A stretch of DNA of 33,647 nucleotides. It comes from Moorena sp. SIO3H5. GTDB lineage: Bacteria > Cyanobacteriota > Cyanobacteriia > Cyanobacteriales > Coleofasciculaceae. The notes under the pieces were generated by a model. The model did not search any database and was not told the origin of the DNA. It saw only the letters and a list, made by a program, of their open reading frames with translations. Location: positions 1-33,647 of the forward strand of contig NZ_JAAHHS010000045.1 of the NCBI RefSeq assembly GCF_010692395.1, read 5' to 3'. The position numbers and the translations under genes are program-made. How positions within the stretch are numbered: position 1 is the first letter of the stretch; each line of letters opens with the position of its first letter. Shown here one piece after another: positions 1 through 7,998 of this stretch.

Positions 1-1761
1 TATGGCAAAAGAGTTGATATGACTCCCGAGCCCTTCAATGCTCGGACTCGGGTTAACGAGTATGGTGGTGGTGCAATTGCAGTTAAGGATGGCACAATTT
101 ACTTCTCTAATTTTGCTGACCAACGTCTGTACCAACAAAGCCCAAACTCCAAACCCCAACCCGTAACCCCTATAGGTAACTGGCGCTATGGTGATGGGGT
201 AATTGACCAGGAGCGAGGACGTATAATCTGTGTGGGAGAAAACCACATGGTTGATGGGGAACCAGTCAATACCTTGGTTAGCATCAGCCTAGAAAACGGT
301 GAAGATATTCAAGTGCTAGCCTCTGGCTGTGACTTTTACTCCTCGCCGCGCCTAAGTCCAGATTGCTCTAAAGTGGCGTGGCTAAGCTGGAATCATCCCA
401 ATATGCCCTGGGATGGTACTCAACTATGGGTAGCTCCAATATTAACCGATGGTTCTCTAGGTGTTGCAGAGCCCATTGCTGGTGGGGTAGATGAGTCGGT
501 ATTTCAGCCAGAGTGGTCACCAGATGGTGTCCTTTACTTTGTATGCGATCGCAATAATTGGTGGAATCTCTACCGCTGGCAACCAACCCAAGGGGAAATC
601 GAAGCCCTGTGTGAAATGGAAGCCGAGTTTGGACTACCCCAATGGGTCTTTGGTATGTCTACTTATGGCTTTGATGGTGCCAATCGAATCATATGTACCT
701 ATACTCAGGCAGGAAACTGGCATTTAGCTAGTATTGACCTAAAAACGAAGCAGCGCTCCGACATTGCTACACCATACACCAGTATTGCAGACCTCAAGGT
801 AACTGATAATCAAGCGGTTTTTATCGCTGGTTCCGTAACAGAAGCAAGCGCTATTGTTCAGTTGGACTTGACAAATGGACAAATCAATGTATTAAGGAAA
901 TCAAGTGAGTTAGCTATCGATACTGGCTATCTATCGCGGCCTCAAGCGATCGCATTTCCGACAACTAATGGACTGACCGCCTATGGTTTCTTCTACCCAC
1001 CACAAAACAAAGACTACACTGCACCAACCTCCGAAAAACCACCCCTAATTGTCAAAAGCCACGGTGGACCTACGGCGGCCACTTCTAGTGCCTTTAATCT
1101 AAAAATCCAATACTGGACCTCTCGTGGTTTTGCCATGCTAGATGTCAACTATGGAGGCAGTACTGGCTATGGGCGGGATTATCGTCAGCGCCTTCAAAAC
1201 AACTGGGGGATTGTGGATGTTGATGACTGCACCAATGGCGCGCAATACCTAGCTGAGCAAGGACTAGTTGATAGTGAGCGACTGGCCATTGCTGGGGGGA
1301 GTGCTGGGGGTTATACAACTCTAGCTGCTCTGACATTCCGAGATGTGTTTAAAGCTGGCGCTAGCTACTACGGTATCAGTGATTTGGAGGTACTAGCCAA
1401 GGATACCCACAAATTTGAATCCCGGTATCTAGATGGCTTGATCGGTCCTTATCCAGAACGTAAAGATTTATATCAACAGCGATCGCCTATTCATTTCACA
1501 GACCAACTGTCGTGTCCTGTAATTTTCTTCCAGGGGCTAGAGGACAAGGTAGTGCCTCCTAACCAAGCAGAAATGATGGTGGCAGCTTTGAAGGCTAAAG
1601 GGTTACCTGTAGCCTATGTCACCTATGAAGGGGAGCAACACGGTTTTCGTAAAGCAGAAACGATTAAGCGGACTCTCGAAGGGGAATTGTATTTTTACTC
1701 CCGGGTATTTGGATTTGAGCTCCCAGAGGCGATAGACCCTCTAACTATTTATAATTATTAG
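1..1761 (+). CDS. S9 family peptidase (prolyl oligopeptidase-like), 5' end cut by the window
   Basis: Serine peptidase of the prolyl oligopeptidase/acylaminoacyl-peptidase family, which cleaves short peptides in the cytoplasm. The reading frame is open from base 1 (Y-G-K-R-V-D before the ATG at 19), and the visible N-terminal part already matches the middle of the beta-propeller region ([11 protein letters not shown], then EYGGG). The ATG at 19 is therefore internal and the true start lies outside the window. The C-terminal half is an alpha/beta hydrolase. Counting from the ATG at 19, the nucleophile is Ser428 in GGSAGGY, the acid Asp509 in GLEDKVVP and the base His541 in EQHGFRK. SHGGPT before the domain looks like the oxyanion region. 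It ends 113 bases before the rhomboid gene on the same strand. The family is certain; the natural substrate is unknown. Confidence 0.93.
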   Translation, partial: YGKRVDMTPEPFNARTRVNEYGGGAIAVKDGTIYFSNFADQRLYQQSPNSKPQPVTPIGNWRYGDGVIDQERGRIICVGENHMVDGEPVNTLVSISLENGEDIQVLASGCDFYSSPRLSPDCSKVAWLSWNHPNMPWDGTQLWVAPILTDGSLGVAEPIAGGVDESVFQPEWSPDGVLYFVCDRNNWWNLYRWQPTQGEIEALCEMEAEFGLPQWVFGMSTYGFDGANRIICTYTQAGNWHLASIDLKTKQRSDIATPYTSIADLKVTDNQAVFIAGSVTEASAIVQLDLTNGQINVLRKSSELAIDTGYLSRPQAIAFPTTNGLTAYGFFYPPQNKDYTAPTSEKPPLIVKSHGGPTAATSSAFNLKIQYWTSRGFAMLDVNYGGSTGYGRDYRQRLQNNWGIVDVDDCTNGAQYLAEQGLVDSERLAIAGGSAGGYTTLAALTFRDVFKAGASYYGISDLEVLAKDTHKFESRYLDGLIGPYPERKDLYQQRSPIHFTDQLSCPVIFFQGLEDKVVPPNQAEMMVAALKAKGLPVAYVTYEGEQHGFRKAETIKRTLEGELYFYSRVFGFELPEAIDPLTIYNY

Positions 1762-1874
1762 TCATTATTCAATTACGTTAGTGTGTAGACATGGCTCAAG
1801 ACCTGCGAAGTACGCCAATGTCGCTATTTGTCTATTGGTGCGCGATATTATTGTTCACGATAAACTGATCCACA

Positions 1875-2462
1875 ATGACTAGGCAGGAAAGACAATCAAT
1901 AACCAGTGAGTTACAAACTCAGGCAATTATCCTCGGTGGATGGGTTGCTCTGATGTGGATTGTAGAGCTGGTGGATATATTCATTTTTGGAAGCAAACTT
2001 GATCTATATGGCATCCTCCCCCGTAACCCGATTGGGCTGCGGGGTATTTTATTTGCCCCTTTTCTCCACGGTGGTTTTTCTCATCTGATTTCCAACACTA
2101 TACCTTTTCTTGTCCTAGGCTGGTTTGTAATGTTGCAAGAAACTAGCGACTTTTTCGTTGTTACCACCATCACAATGCTGGTTGGTGGTCTTGGGGTTTG
2201 GCTGTTGGGCGCTCCCAATTCAGTTCACATTGGGGCAAGTGTGCTGATCTTTGGCTATCTAGGTTTTCTGCTATTTAGAGGCTTCTTTGAACGAAACCTA
2301 CCCTCAATTTTTCTATCAATTCTAGTCGGCTTCCTCTATGGTGGTTTAGTTTGGGGTGTCTTACCTTCACAGCCCCATGTATCTTGGCAAGGACATTTAT
2401 TTGGTTTTATCGGCGGTATCCTAGCCGCACGTCTACTGGCAAGACGTAAACTCTCTTCGTAA
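1875..2462 (+). CDS. rhomboid family intramembrane serine protease
   Basis: Polytopic membrane protein of 195 residues that should cleave transmembrane segments of other membrane proteins. About six hydrophobic helices are visible. The rhomboid landmarks are in order: HGGFSHLISN in the second helix region (supporting His and Asn), the nucleophile Ser122 in HIGASVLIFG (GASxxxFG form), and the catalytic His174 in WQGHLFGFIGG. The usual GxSG reads G-A-S-V here, a form I recall from other cyanobacterial homologues. The ATG at 1875 gives a short charged N-terminus before the first helix, but there is no obvious Shine-Dalgarno sequence. The substrate is unknown, and no neighbour points to one. Confidence 0.9.
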   Translation: MTRQERQSITSELQTQAIILGGWVALMWIVELVDIFIFGSKLDLYGILPRNPIGLRGILFAPFLHGGFSHLISNTIPFLVLGWFVMLQETSDFFVVTTITMLVGGLGVWLLGAPNSVHIGASVLIFGYLGFLLFRGFFERNLPSIFLSILVGFLYGGLVWGVLPSQPHVSWQGHLFGFIGGILAARLLARRKLSS

Positions 2463-2597
2463 TGCTGAGTTGTGAGTGCTCAGTGGGAAAATAAAACCAG
2501 ATAGACTTTGTGGATCTCCAACAGATTCAAACTATCTGTCTGGTGGTGTGAGTAATATGTTTTGAGTATAACCAGAGAAACTTTTATCAAGAATTAT

Positions 2598-2629
2598 GCG
2601 TTCACGTAGTCTCTCCAAAGGAGAATCGC
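2598..2629. repeat. dispersed GCGTTCGCGTAGC-type repeat (degenerate copy)
   Basis: GCGTTCACGTAGTCTCTCC followed by AAAGGAGAATCGC. It shares the GCGTTC(G/A)CGTAG head and ATCGC tail with copies near 4182, 11791 (reverse orientation) and 13357. The middle holds a CTCC/GGAG inverted arm. It lies in the 321-base gap 2463-2783, where I see no other feature. Confidence 0.5.
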
Positions 2630-2783
2630 GGGGATAGTCGCTCCTTGGGTCAAGTATAAAAACCTAGTGAAGTGCGAGAGGTATAACAATCTCAATCTTC
2701 TACCTATAACCAGCAAAGAACGAAAATTTTTTCCCCACTTAGCACTCACCACGCTCAAGCTTGATGATCAGACCATAGAAGAA

Positions 2784-3026
2784 ATGGCTCAAAAACAAAA
2801 ATTCCCTCATCTTGTGGGTTCCAAATGGACAGCTAAACAGAAAACTTGGGGCTGGCGGCATTTCCAAGTGGTCAATCGTAAAAACCAAGGAAAGTGGGTG
2901 TTTGCTGAAATGGTAGCTTCTTGTGACCCGAATGTCCGTTTTTGGCTAAATGCTAAACAGCTTAAAGATCCTGGCTTGTGGCAAGCAGGCTGGAAATCTT
3001 TAGCCGAAATCGAAAGCGAAGAGTAA
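2784..3026 (+). CDS. small Trp-rich conserved protein (TIGR02450/DUF2389-like)
   Basis: About 80 residues. The segment GSKWTA, WGWRHFQVV, KWVFAEMVASCD, RFWLNAKQL and LWQAGWKSL matches from memory the small tryptophan-rich family TIGR02450 found in cyanobacteria and proteobacteria; its function is unknown. The frame is open back to 2667, but the extra 39 residues (MKCERYNNL onward) do not resemble the family. I therefore chose the ATG at 2784, which gives MAQKQKFPHLVGSKW, the usual family N-terminus and length. The longer start remains possible. No membrane segment or catalytic motif is visible. The gene stands alone, with about 320 bases of repeat-bearing DNA upstream. Confidence 0.7.
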   Translation: MAQKQKFPHLVGSKWTAKQKTWGWRHFQVVNRKNQGKWVFAEMVASCDPNVRFWLNAKQLKDPGLWQAGWKSLAEIESEE

Positions 3027-3063
3027 CCGTAAGTATTCAGCCGTTGGCCAATAGCCACTCAAG

Positions 3064-3089
3064 AAGCATATATAGTACCGCATATGCTT
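3064..3089. repeat. inverted repeat with AAGCATAT/ATATGCTT arms
   Basis: Arms at 3064-3071 and 3082-3089 with a 10-base loop. The arm sequence matches the outer part of the perfect palindrome at 22195-22223, so the two may be copies of one palindromic element. Confidence 0.5.
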
Positions 3090-3266
3090 AGGAACCCCCT
3101 ACTCGGTCAAGGCGAAATCCTTGGTGCAGATTATTAAAAGTCTTGGCTGTAAGCTAATGGTAATAGATTTTAGGTATTTTGTATGGTTAGTGATGCGGTT
3201 CAAGATGTTTGTTACACAAGGGTTCCGGTTCACAGAAGCATCTGATTGATAAGATAAATGGCACGC

Positions 3267-3365
3267 TGTCTTGATGCAAAGCGCGAGTGGGGGAAACCAC
3301 GCCAGTTGCTCATGGGGGGAACCCCCTTTGGCGGCACTGGCTCCCCAAGACCGCGCTGCATCGCT
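3267..3365. repeat. dispersed CTTGATGCA...CCGCGCTGCATCGCT repeat
   Basis: Begins GTCTTGATGCA, contains GCTCATGGGGGGAACCCCC, and ends CCAAGACCGCGCTGCATCGCT. The same modules recur at 30554-30705. The GATGCA start and TGCATC end make the element partly palindromic, and a GGGGGAACCCCC-type inner palindrome is also present. No coding potential is credible. Confidence 0.65.
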
Positions 3366-3428
3366 CCTTGAATTCAAGGCAAGCTGGTAATTGTTTATGG
3401 TTCATTGTTTATTGTTTATTTGAGTTTT

Positions 3429-4106
3429 ATGGCCATGGATGGAATTAATAAAGCAGAAATGCGGGAAAGACTGGGAAACCTTGAAAAGATACGTGATATT
3501 ATAATAGGCTCTAAGCTGCGAGAGTATGATACTCGCTTCACGAAGATAGAGTCTGACTTATCCATGTGGCAGCAGGAAATACGCGATCGCGTTGAGCAGA
3601 TCAAAACGACTCTGTCGAAAGAAATAGCTGCTGCTGTAGATTCCCTCGAAAAAAAACTAGGTAATCTTAATTTAACTGCAGCCGAAGAGAGGAATGAGAT
3701 TCAGGAGCGGATTGAGCTGCTCAACAAAAAGTTTTCTAAGAGTATTGAGGTGCTCGATCAAACAGTATACAATCAGTCAACCTCCCTAAAGAAGGAACTT
3801 TCAGAAACTAAAGAACAGCATCAGCAAGATGTCATGAATCTCAGAAAGCAGATCTTGGCAGAGCTGGAAACTAAATTGGCACAGCTCAAAGATGCCAAAG
3901 CCTCGAAAGAAGATCTCGGAGACATGTTGTTAGAGTTGGGTTTGAGGCTCAAAGGGACTGAATTGGTTCCAGCACTCAAAGAAGCTGGTGATGGGTTGTC
4001 TGGGTTACCACAGACCAAAGGTCATAATGGTACCGTCACCTCAGAAACTGCTACTAATGATGACGAGCATCTCCAGTTGATCAAGCAAACTCAGACATTG
4101 GAATAG
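3429..4106 (+). CDS. coiled-coil protein of unknown function next to the OmpA/GTPase genes
   Basis: A 225-residue soluble protein rich in Glu, Lys and Leu with no Cys or membrane segment. From about residue 15 to 160 it shows long heptad-like stretches (for example IRDRVEQIKTTLSKEIAAAV and ERIELLNKKFSKSIEVLD), typical of coiled coil. A short segment (ASKEDLGDMLLELGLRLKG) and an acidic, Thr-rich tail follow. The ATG at 3429 was chosen; a TTG at 3405 and an ATG at 3435 are in frame. It lies 149 bases upstream of the 871-residue OmpA-like protein on the same strand, so it is probably part of the same module. KEDLG resembles the spacing of SMC-type or scaffold proteins only loosely; I do not recognise the family. 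Confidence 0.75.
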   Translation: MAMDGINKAEMRERLGNLEKIRDIIIGSKLREYDTRFTKIESDLSMWQQEIRDRVEQIKTTLSKEIAAAVDSLEKKLGNLNLTAAEERNEIQERIELLNKKFSKSIEVLDQTVYNQSTSLKKELSETKEQHQQDVMNLRKQILAELETKLAQLKDAKASKEDLGDMLLELGLRLKGTELVPALKEAGDGLSGLPQTKGHNGTVTSETATNDDEHLQLIKQTQTLE

Positions 4107-4181
4107 ACTTGGCACACTCCTGCAATGCCAGCCACAAAAATTAACTTGATTTTATCGCTAAGATTAGTTTTAAATCAAAGT

Positions 4182-4215
4182 GCGTTCGCGTAGCGGCTCA
4201 ATGCTCACGCATCGC
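4182..4215. repeat. dispersed GCGTTCGCGTAGCGGCTC...GCATCGC repeat
   Basis: GCGTTCGCGTAGCGGCTC, a short spacer, then GCATCGC. The reverse complement occurs at 11791-11822. It lies between the coiled-coil gene and the next gene. Confidence 0.6.
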
Positions 4216-4255
4216 TAATTTTTGCAAAAGGTTAAATAGTAACGGATAGCCACCA

Positions 4256-6871
4256 GTGGCATTTTCAAACCAAAATCCGGCTGATGCCTCTCAGCCGGAA
4301 AATTCTATATCAGAATCAATTGAGGTCAATTCGAGTAAAGAAGACGAGTTGAAGGATTTACTGAATTTACTCGTTGACCTCAAGATTATTGATCAGACGG
4401 ATAAACCTAGCCAACACCCTAAATCTGAGCAGCAAGGGATGACCTCTGATCACGGAGACACTATTGAACAATCCGATTCATCCGGTCACCTTGAGGTTCC
4501 AACTATTGAACCTCCAACTTACCTTGGCAGTAGTAGCCTCCACGGGGTTCAGGAGAAAGAAGCATCAGCTCAAGAAAGGGATCAACCCCAATCCTTCGGT
4601 GTCAAAGTTTTTCCCCATCAGAACCCATCACCACAGCTTCCTATACCAAAGGAGCATCTGCCGCAAATGCCTTACAATCCCGAAGATCCAGTATTAGCTG
4701 AGAATTTAGTCCAATCCGAAGCCACAGAAACCAACCAAGACCTGCCATCACAGTCTGATCGGGACACCTCTGAGGAATTAGACACCTTGGCTGAGATTTT
4801 GCAACAACTGGTGATATCTCCAGAAATGTCAGAGTTTCGTGACCAGATAGAAACCCTAGCCCAAAGACAAGGCAGGCTTGAGCAAATGATTGATCAACCT
4901 CAAGAATTGATTAATCTATTGCTACCAGTGATGGCTAAGCTGCTGAATCTCACGGTAGCTCAGTTCAGTACCTCGGTGACCGATTCCCTGACCCCCATCA
5001 TTGCGGAAGTCATTGACCACAGAACTCAACAGGATAAAGAGCCTGTGGGAGAAGCGATCGCTCCCGCAGTTCCAATAGCTATTTCCTCCTGCATCGAGAA
5101 GTGCCCAGAGGAAGTTGGGTTTGCGATCGCACCAGAAATGGCAGTAGCGATCCGGCAACAGATTACACTTGAGCGAGAAGCGATTGGAAAAGCGATCGCA
5201 CCAGAAATGGCAGTAGCTATCCGGGAACAGATTAGAATTAAGCCAGACGCCATGGTAAATGCTCTGTATCCGGTCATTGGCAGTACCATTTCCTCCTGCA
5301 TCGACAAGTGCCCAGAGGAAGTTGGGTTTACGATCGCACCAGAAATGGCAGTAGCTATCCGGGAACAGATTAGAATTAAGCCAGAGGCCATGGTAAATGC
5401 TCTGTATCCGGTCATTGGCAGTACCATTTCCAAATACTTAGCAGAAGAAATCCGAGCTATCAATGAGAAGCTGGAAAATGCCCTCAGCATTGAAGGCATG
5501 ATGCGCAAGATTCGCGCTAAGGTGCAGGGGGTTTCTGAAGCGGAACTACTGTTTCGGGAGGTGATGCCGTTTCAGGCGCGAGCTATCTTTTTGATTCATA
5601 AAGACTCTGGTTTAGTGATTGCTGAGGTACAACCCTCTGACCAGCAGCATCTAGAGTCAGATATGGTAGCAGGGATGCTCACCGCTATCCGCAGCTTTGT
5701 CAATGACTGTATTGCTCAGTCTGGGGATGTGGCAGAAATCGATGCTATTGACTATGGCACATCCAAGATCATACTCGAAGTAGCGGGATATTGCTATCTG
5801 GCGGTGGTAGTTCAAGGGGAACCCACCCAACAATTCATTCATGAGTTGCGGGAAAGCCTAAAAACTATTATTACCCATTATGGTAAACCGATCAGGTCTT
5901 TTGATGGAGATAGTACAACTATCCCGGTGGTAGTCAAGGGAATTTTACAAAATTTATTAGATCAATCCCTTAATCAAGGGCGTCGTGATACTCAGGAAAA
6001 TCGGAAAAAAGGCAAGAAACCGCCAGGCTTATTGGTGGTTGGCTTGGGGCTTCTGGGTTTAATCGCTGTATTTGGGGGAATTTATCAGCATAGGGCTAGA
6101 ATAAACCGCCGCATTGAGCAAAAAACTCAACTTGCCCTGGCCTATTATGCCCCAGAAGTGGCTGATTATGGTTTAACAGTTAAAGCCAAGGCCAAGAGAC
6201 TTAAGCTAGCTGGACAGCTACCGAATCAGGCTCTGCGCTCAAACGTCGAGCAAATTGCCAAAGCTGCGGTTCCTAAATTAGAGTTGGATAATCAAATTGA
6301 GGTGATCGAACTCCCCTATACTGAACAGTTAACCAAAGCTCAAGTCGAACGGGTGAGCAACACCTTGAATCAAATGGATGGGGTAGCAATTTTAGCCTAC
6401 TATACACAAGGCAGGGTGACAGTAAACGGAGCAGTACTTTATGCTCAGGATTTTCCTAAGATTATCCAAGCCTTTGAGAACATTCCTGGTGTCAAGTCGT
6501 TCGAGAACAATTTACAACTCCAAGGATTAGACCTTAACAGCCGGATCTACTTTGATCTTGGTTCAGCCCAGTTGAAACCAGAGGATATAGGCACTAAAAT
6601 CCGATTAATTAAGGAATTCTTGGAGCGCTATCCTCAAAAGCACCTGAGGATAATCGGCTACGCCGATCCTAGGGATAAACTTACCGAAAATCAGCCAATA
6701 GCACAACAACGAGCCCAAACGGTAAAAGATGTGCTTGTTCAGCAAGGCATTCATCCCAATCGGCTGCAAGTGCGTGGCCTTGCCAAACGACCGCCAGATG
6801 TTGATGCTAGTCAACCGCTGTGGTTAAATCGATGTGTCGTATTTGATCAGTTTACCGAGAAATCCAATTGA
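4256..6871 (+). CDS. OmpA-family membrane protein with 23-residue repeats and a roadblock-like region
   Basis: An 871-residue protein with a GTG start at 4256. Order of parts: a polar, Gln/Ser/Pro-rich N-terminus (1-220); eight 23-residue repeats (223-406) of the form (A/Y)P-E-M/V-x-A/G-x-x-I; a globular region (about 415-545) whose pattern IFLIHKDSGLVIAEV, then SDMVAGMLTAI, then YCYLAVVVQGE resembles roadblock/LC7 domains; one membrane helix (about 588-612, LLVVGLGLLGLIAVFGG); a BON-like region (about 678-758); and a C-terminal OmpA/MotB peptidoglycan-binding domain (762-865) with IYFDLGSAQL, GYADPRD, RAQTVKDVL and NRCVVF. The topology implies repeats and roadblock region in the cytoplasm and OmpA in the periplasm. 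Roadblock proteins partner small GTPases (as MglB does MglA), and a Ras-like GTPase is the next gene. The OmpA domain is clear; the roadblock and BON calls are by eye. Confidence 0.85.
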   Translation: MAFSNQNPADASQPENSISESIEVNSSKEDELKDLLNLLVDLKIIDQTDKPSQHPKSEQQGMTSDHGDTIEQSDSSGHLEVPTIEPPTYLGSSSLHGVQEKEASAQERDQPQSFGVKVFPHQNPSPQLPIPKEHLPQMPYNPEDPVLAENLVQSEATETNQDLPSQSDRDTSEELDTLAEILQQLVISPEMSEFRDQIETLAQRQGRLEQMIDQPQELINLLLPVMAKLLNLTVAQFSTSVTDSLTPIIAEVIDHRTQQDKEPVGEAIAPAVPIAISSCIEKCPEEVGFAIAPEMAVAIRQQITLEREAIGKAIAPEMAVAIREQIRIKPDAMVNALYPVIGSTISSCIDKCPEEVGFTIAPEMAVAIREQIRIKPEAMVNALYPVIGSTISKYLAEEIRAINEKLENALSIEGMMRKIRAKVQGVSEAELLFREVMPFQARAIFLIHKDSGLVIAEVQPSDQQHLESDMVAGMLTAIRSFVNDCIAQSGDVAEIDAIDYGTSKIILEVAGYCYLAVVVQGEPTQQFIHELRESLKTIITHYGKPIRSFDGDSTTIPVVVKGILQNLLDQSLNQGRRDTQENRKKGKKPPGLLVVGLGLLGLIAVFGGIYQHRARINRRIEQKTQLALAYYAPEVADYGLTVKAKAKRLKLAGQLPNQALRSNVEQIAKAAVPKLELDNQIEVIELPYTEQLTKAQVERVSNTLNQMDGVAILAYYTQGRVTVNGAVLYAQDFPKIIQAFENIPGVKSFENNLQLQGLDLNSRIYFDLGSAQLKPEDIGTKIRLIKEFLERYPQKHLRIIGYADPRDKLTENQPIAQQRAQTVKDVLVQQGIHPNRLQVRGLAKRPPDVDASQPLWLNRCVVFDQFTEKSN
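4922..5473 (+). repeat. eight in-frame 69-bp (23-residue) tandem repeats inside the OmpA-family gene
   Basis: Units start at 4922, 4991, 5060, 5129, 5198, 5267, 5336 and 5405. Consensus start is (A/Y/L/T)P-x-(M/V/I), with Ile near position 8 and an acidic stretch after it. Units 5 and 7 are nearly identical at the DNA level (APEMAVAIREQIRIKP), as are parts of units 3 and 6 (SSCI-E/D-KCPEEVGF), which indicates recent internal duplication. Units 3 and 6 each carry a CxxxC pair. Confidence 0.85.
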
Positions 6872-7161
6872 AAGCGCCTTTATGGAAAGCGCCTTTGGTT
6901 TAGCCAGGAGATAACAACAAGTTATGGACTTTATTTCTTTGTTTATTAAATCTGGAATCAGGAGGTGAGCCAACTACTGCAATAGATCACTAATGCTAAA
7001 ACTATACTGCTGTCTGGGAACATACGGTCGGTGAGCAATAGGTATTCAAGTCCGCTGAATAAATCATACCGTAAACCTGTTCAGATTTGGCTCCACGCCC
7101 ATCTTGTAACAACTGTTTACAATCCCCGAGAGTTCAAACCAGTTGTCAGCAATCAGTAACA

Positions 7162-7701
7162 ATGTCCACTATTGATCGAAAAATTTGCCTAGTTGGAGAC
7201 TTTGGTGTGGGCAAAACTAGCCTAATCCGCCGATTTGTGGAGGGTGTGTTTAGTGACCAATATCTTTCAACAGTCGGAGTGAAAATTTCCCGCAAAATCA
7301 TAAAATTTAAGGATGACACCCGATCAGAACTGCTGAATCTAAAATTGATGATTTGGGATTTAGAAGGTCATACTAAATTTAAGGGAATTTCACCAACTTA
7401 TTTAAAAGGAGCTCAGGGTGCAATTATTGTTGCTGATGTAACTCGCATGGAAACCATTGAGCACATTGTTCATCATATCAATCTGTTTTTATCCATCAAT
7501 CCCAAAGGGGTGATTATTACTGCCTTAAATAAATCCGACTTAGTTGATCAAGAAAAACTGGAGCAATTGAAACAAATGTTAGAGAAAAAAACTGCGCAGG
7601 AAGACCAAGTGATAGCGAGTTATTATACCTCCGCGAAAACCGGGTTATACGTCGATGACATATTTCAGCAAATAGGTTGCGGAACGCTTCAAGAGGAATG
7701 A
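7162..7701 (+). CDS. Ras-like small GTPase (Rab/MglA-type)
   Basis: A 179-residue GTP-binding protein. G1 is GDFGVGKTS (12-20), switch I Thr lies near 37 (STVGV), G3 is WDLEGH (65-70), G4 is NKSD (123-126) and G5 is TSAK (156-159). The ATG at 7162 gives the standard N-terminus (MSTIDRKICLVGD); an in-frame TTG at 7087 would add 25 unrelated residues. There is no CaaX-type tail, so membrane attachment by prenylation is not expected. The Ras Gln61 position is His70, and the usual DTAGQ is DLEGH, so intrinsic hydrolysis is likely altered. It follows the OmpA/roadblock-like gene by 290 bases on the same strand, which suggests the OmpA protein as partner or regulator. The family is certain; the pathway is inferred. 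Confidence 0.93.
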   Translation: MSTIDRKICLVGDFGVGKTSLIRRFVEGVFSDQYLSTVGVKISRKIIKFKDDTRSELLNLKLMIWDLEGHTKFKGISPTYLKGAQGAIIVADVTRMETIEHIVHHINLFLSINPKGVIITALNKSDLVDQEKLEQLKQMLEKKTAQEDQVIASYYTSAKTGLYVDDIFQQIGCGTLQEE

Positions 7702-7998
7702 GTAGTTATATATATACTGAGATATAGCGGTTCTCATAGCAATGAGGTACACAAGGTTTTTTACCTGTTGCCTGTTGCCTGTTGCCTATTCACTAAAATC
7801 CAAAATTAAAATCCAAAATATATATCACCTATTTTAGAAATGCTATATATCTTTATATATATAGCACAGTAGCTGATATACCTATGCTTAGTCAACTACT
7901 GAGTCAACAGGTCGAGCAATCAGCACACACTGTGTCAAGTCTCCCGGACCAAGCCCTGGGGAAAAATCTAACATCCAACATCCAAAATCTAAAATCCC

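Larger units (their letters stand above)
3027..3428. other. intergenic region with two repeat elements
   Basis: A 402-base gap. It holds an inverted repeat at 3064-3089 (AAGCATAT and ATATGCTT arms) and a long dispersed repeat at 3267-3365. The ORFs readable through it consist largely of repeat sequence and look non-coding. Just before the next start the sequence repeats TTGTTTAT; no clear ribosome binding site is seen. Confidence 0.6.

Noticed and set aside
19..21. ATG at 19 as the start of the S9 peptidase
   Set aside because: The frame is open to base 1 and the residues before it fit the family, so the gene begins outside the window.
3099..3377. 92-codon minus-strand ORF
   Set aside because: Much of it is the dispersed repeat, and it has no protein-like pattern or start signal.
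5026..5508. 160-codon minus-strand ORF opposite the OmpA-family gene
   Set aside because: It lies fully opposite the 23-residue repeat region, so its own repeats simply mirror that array.
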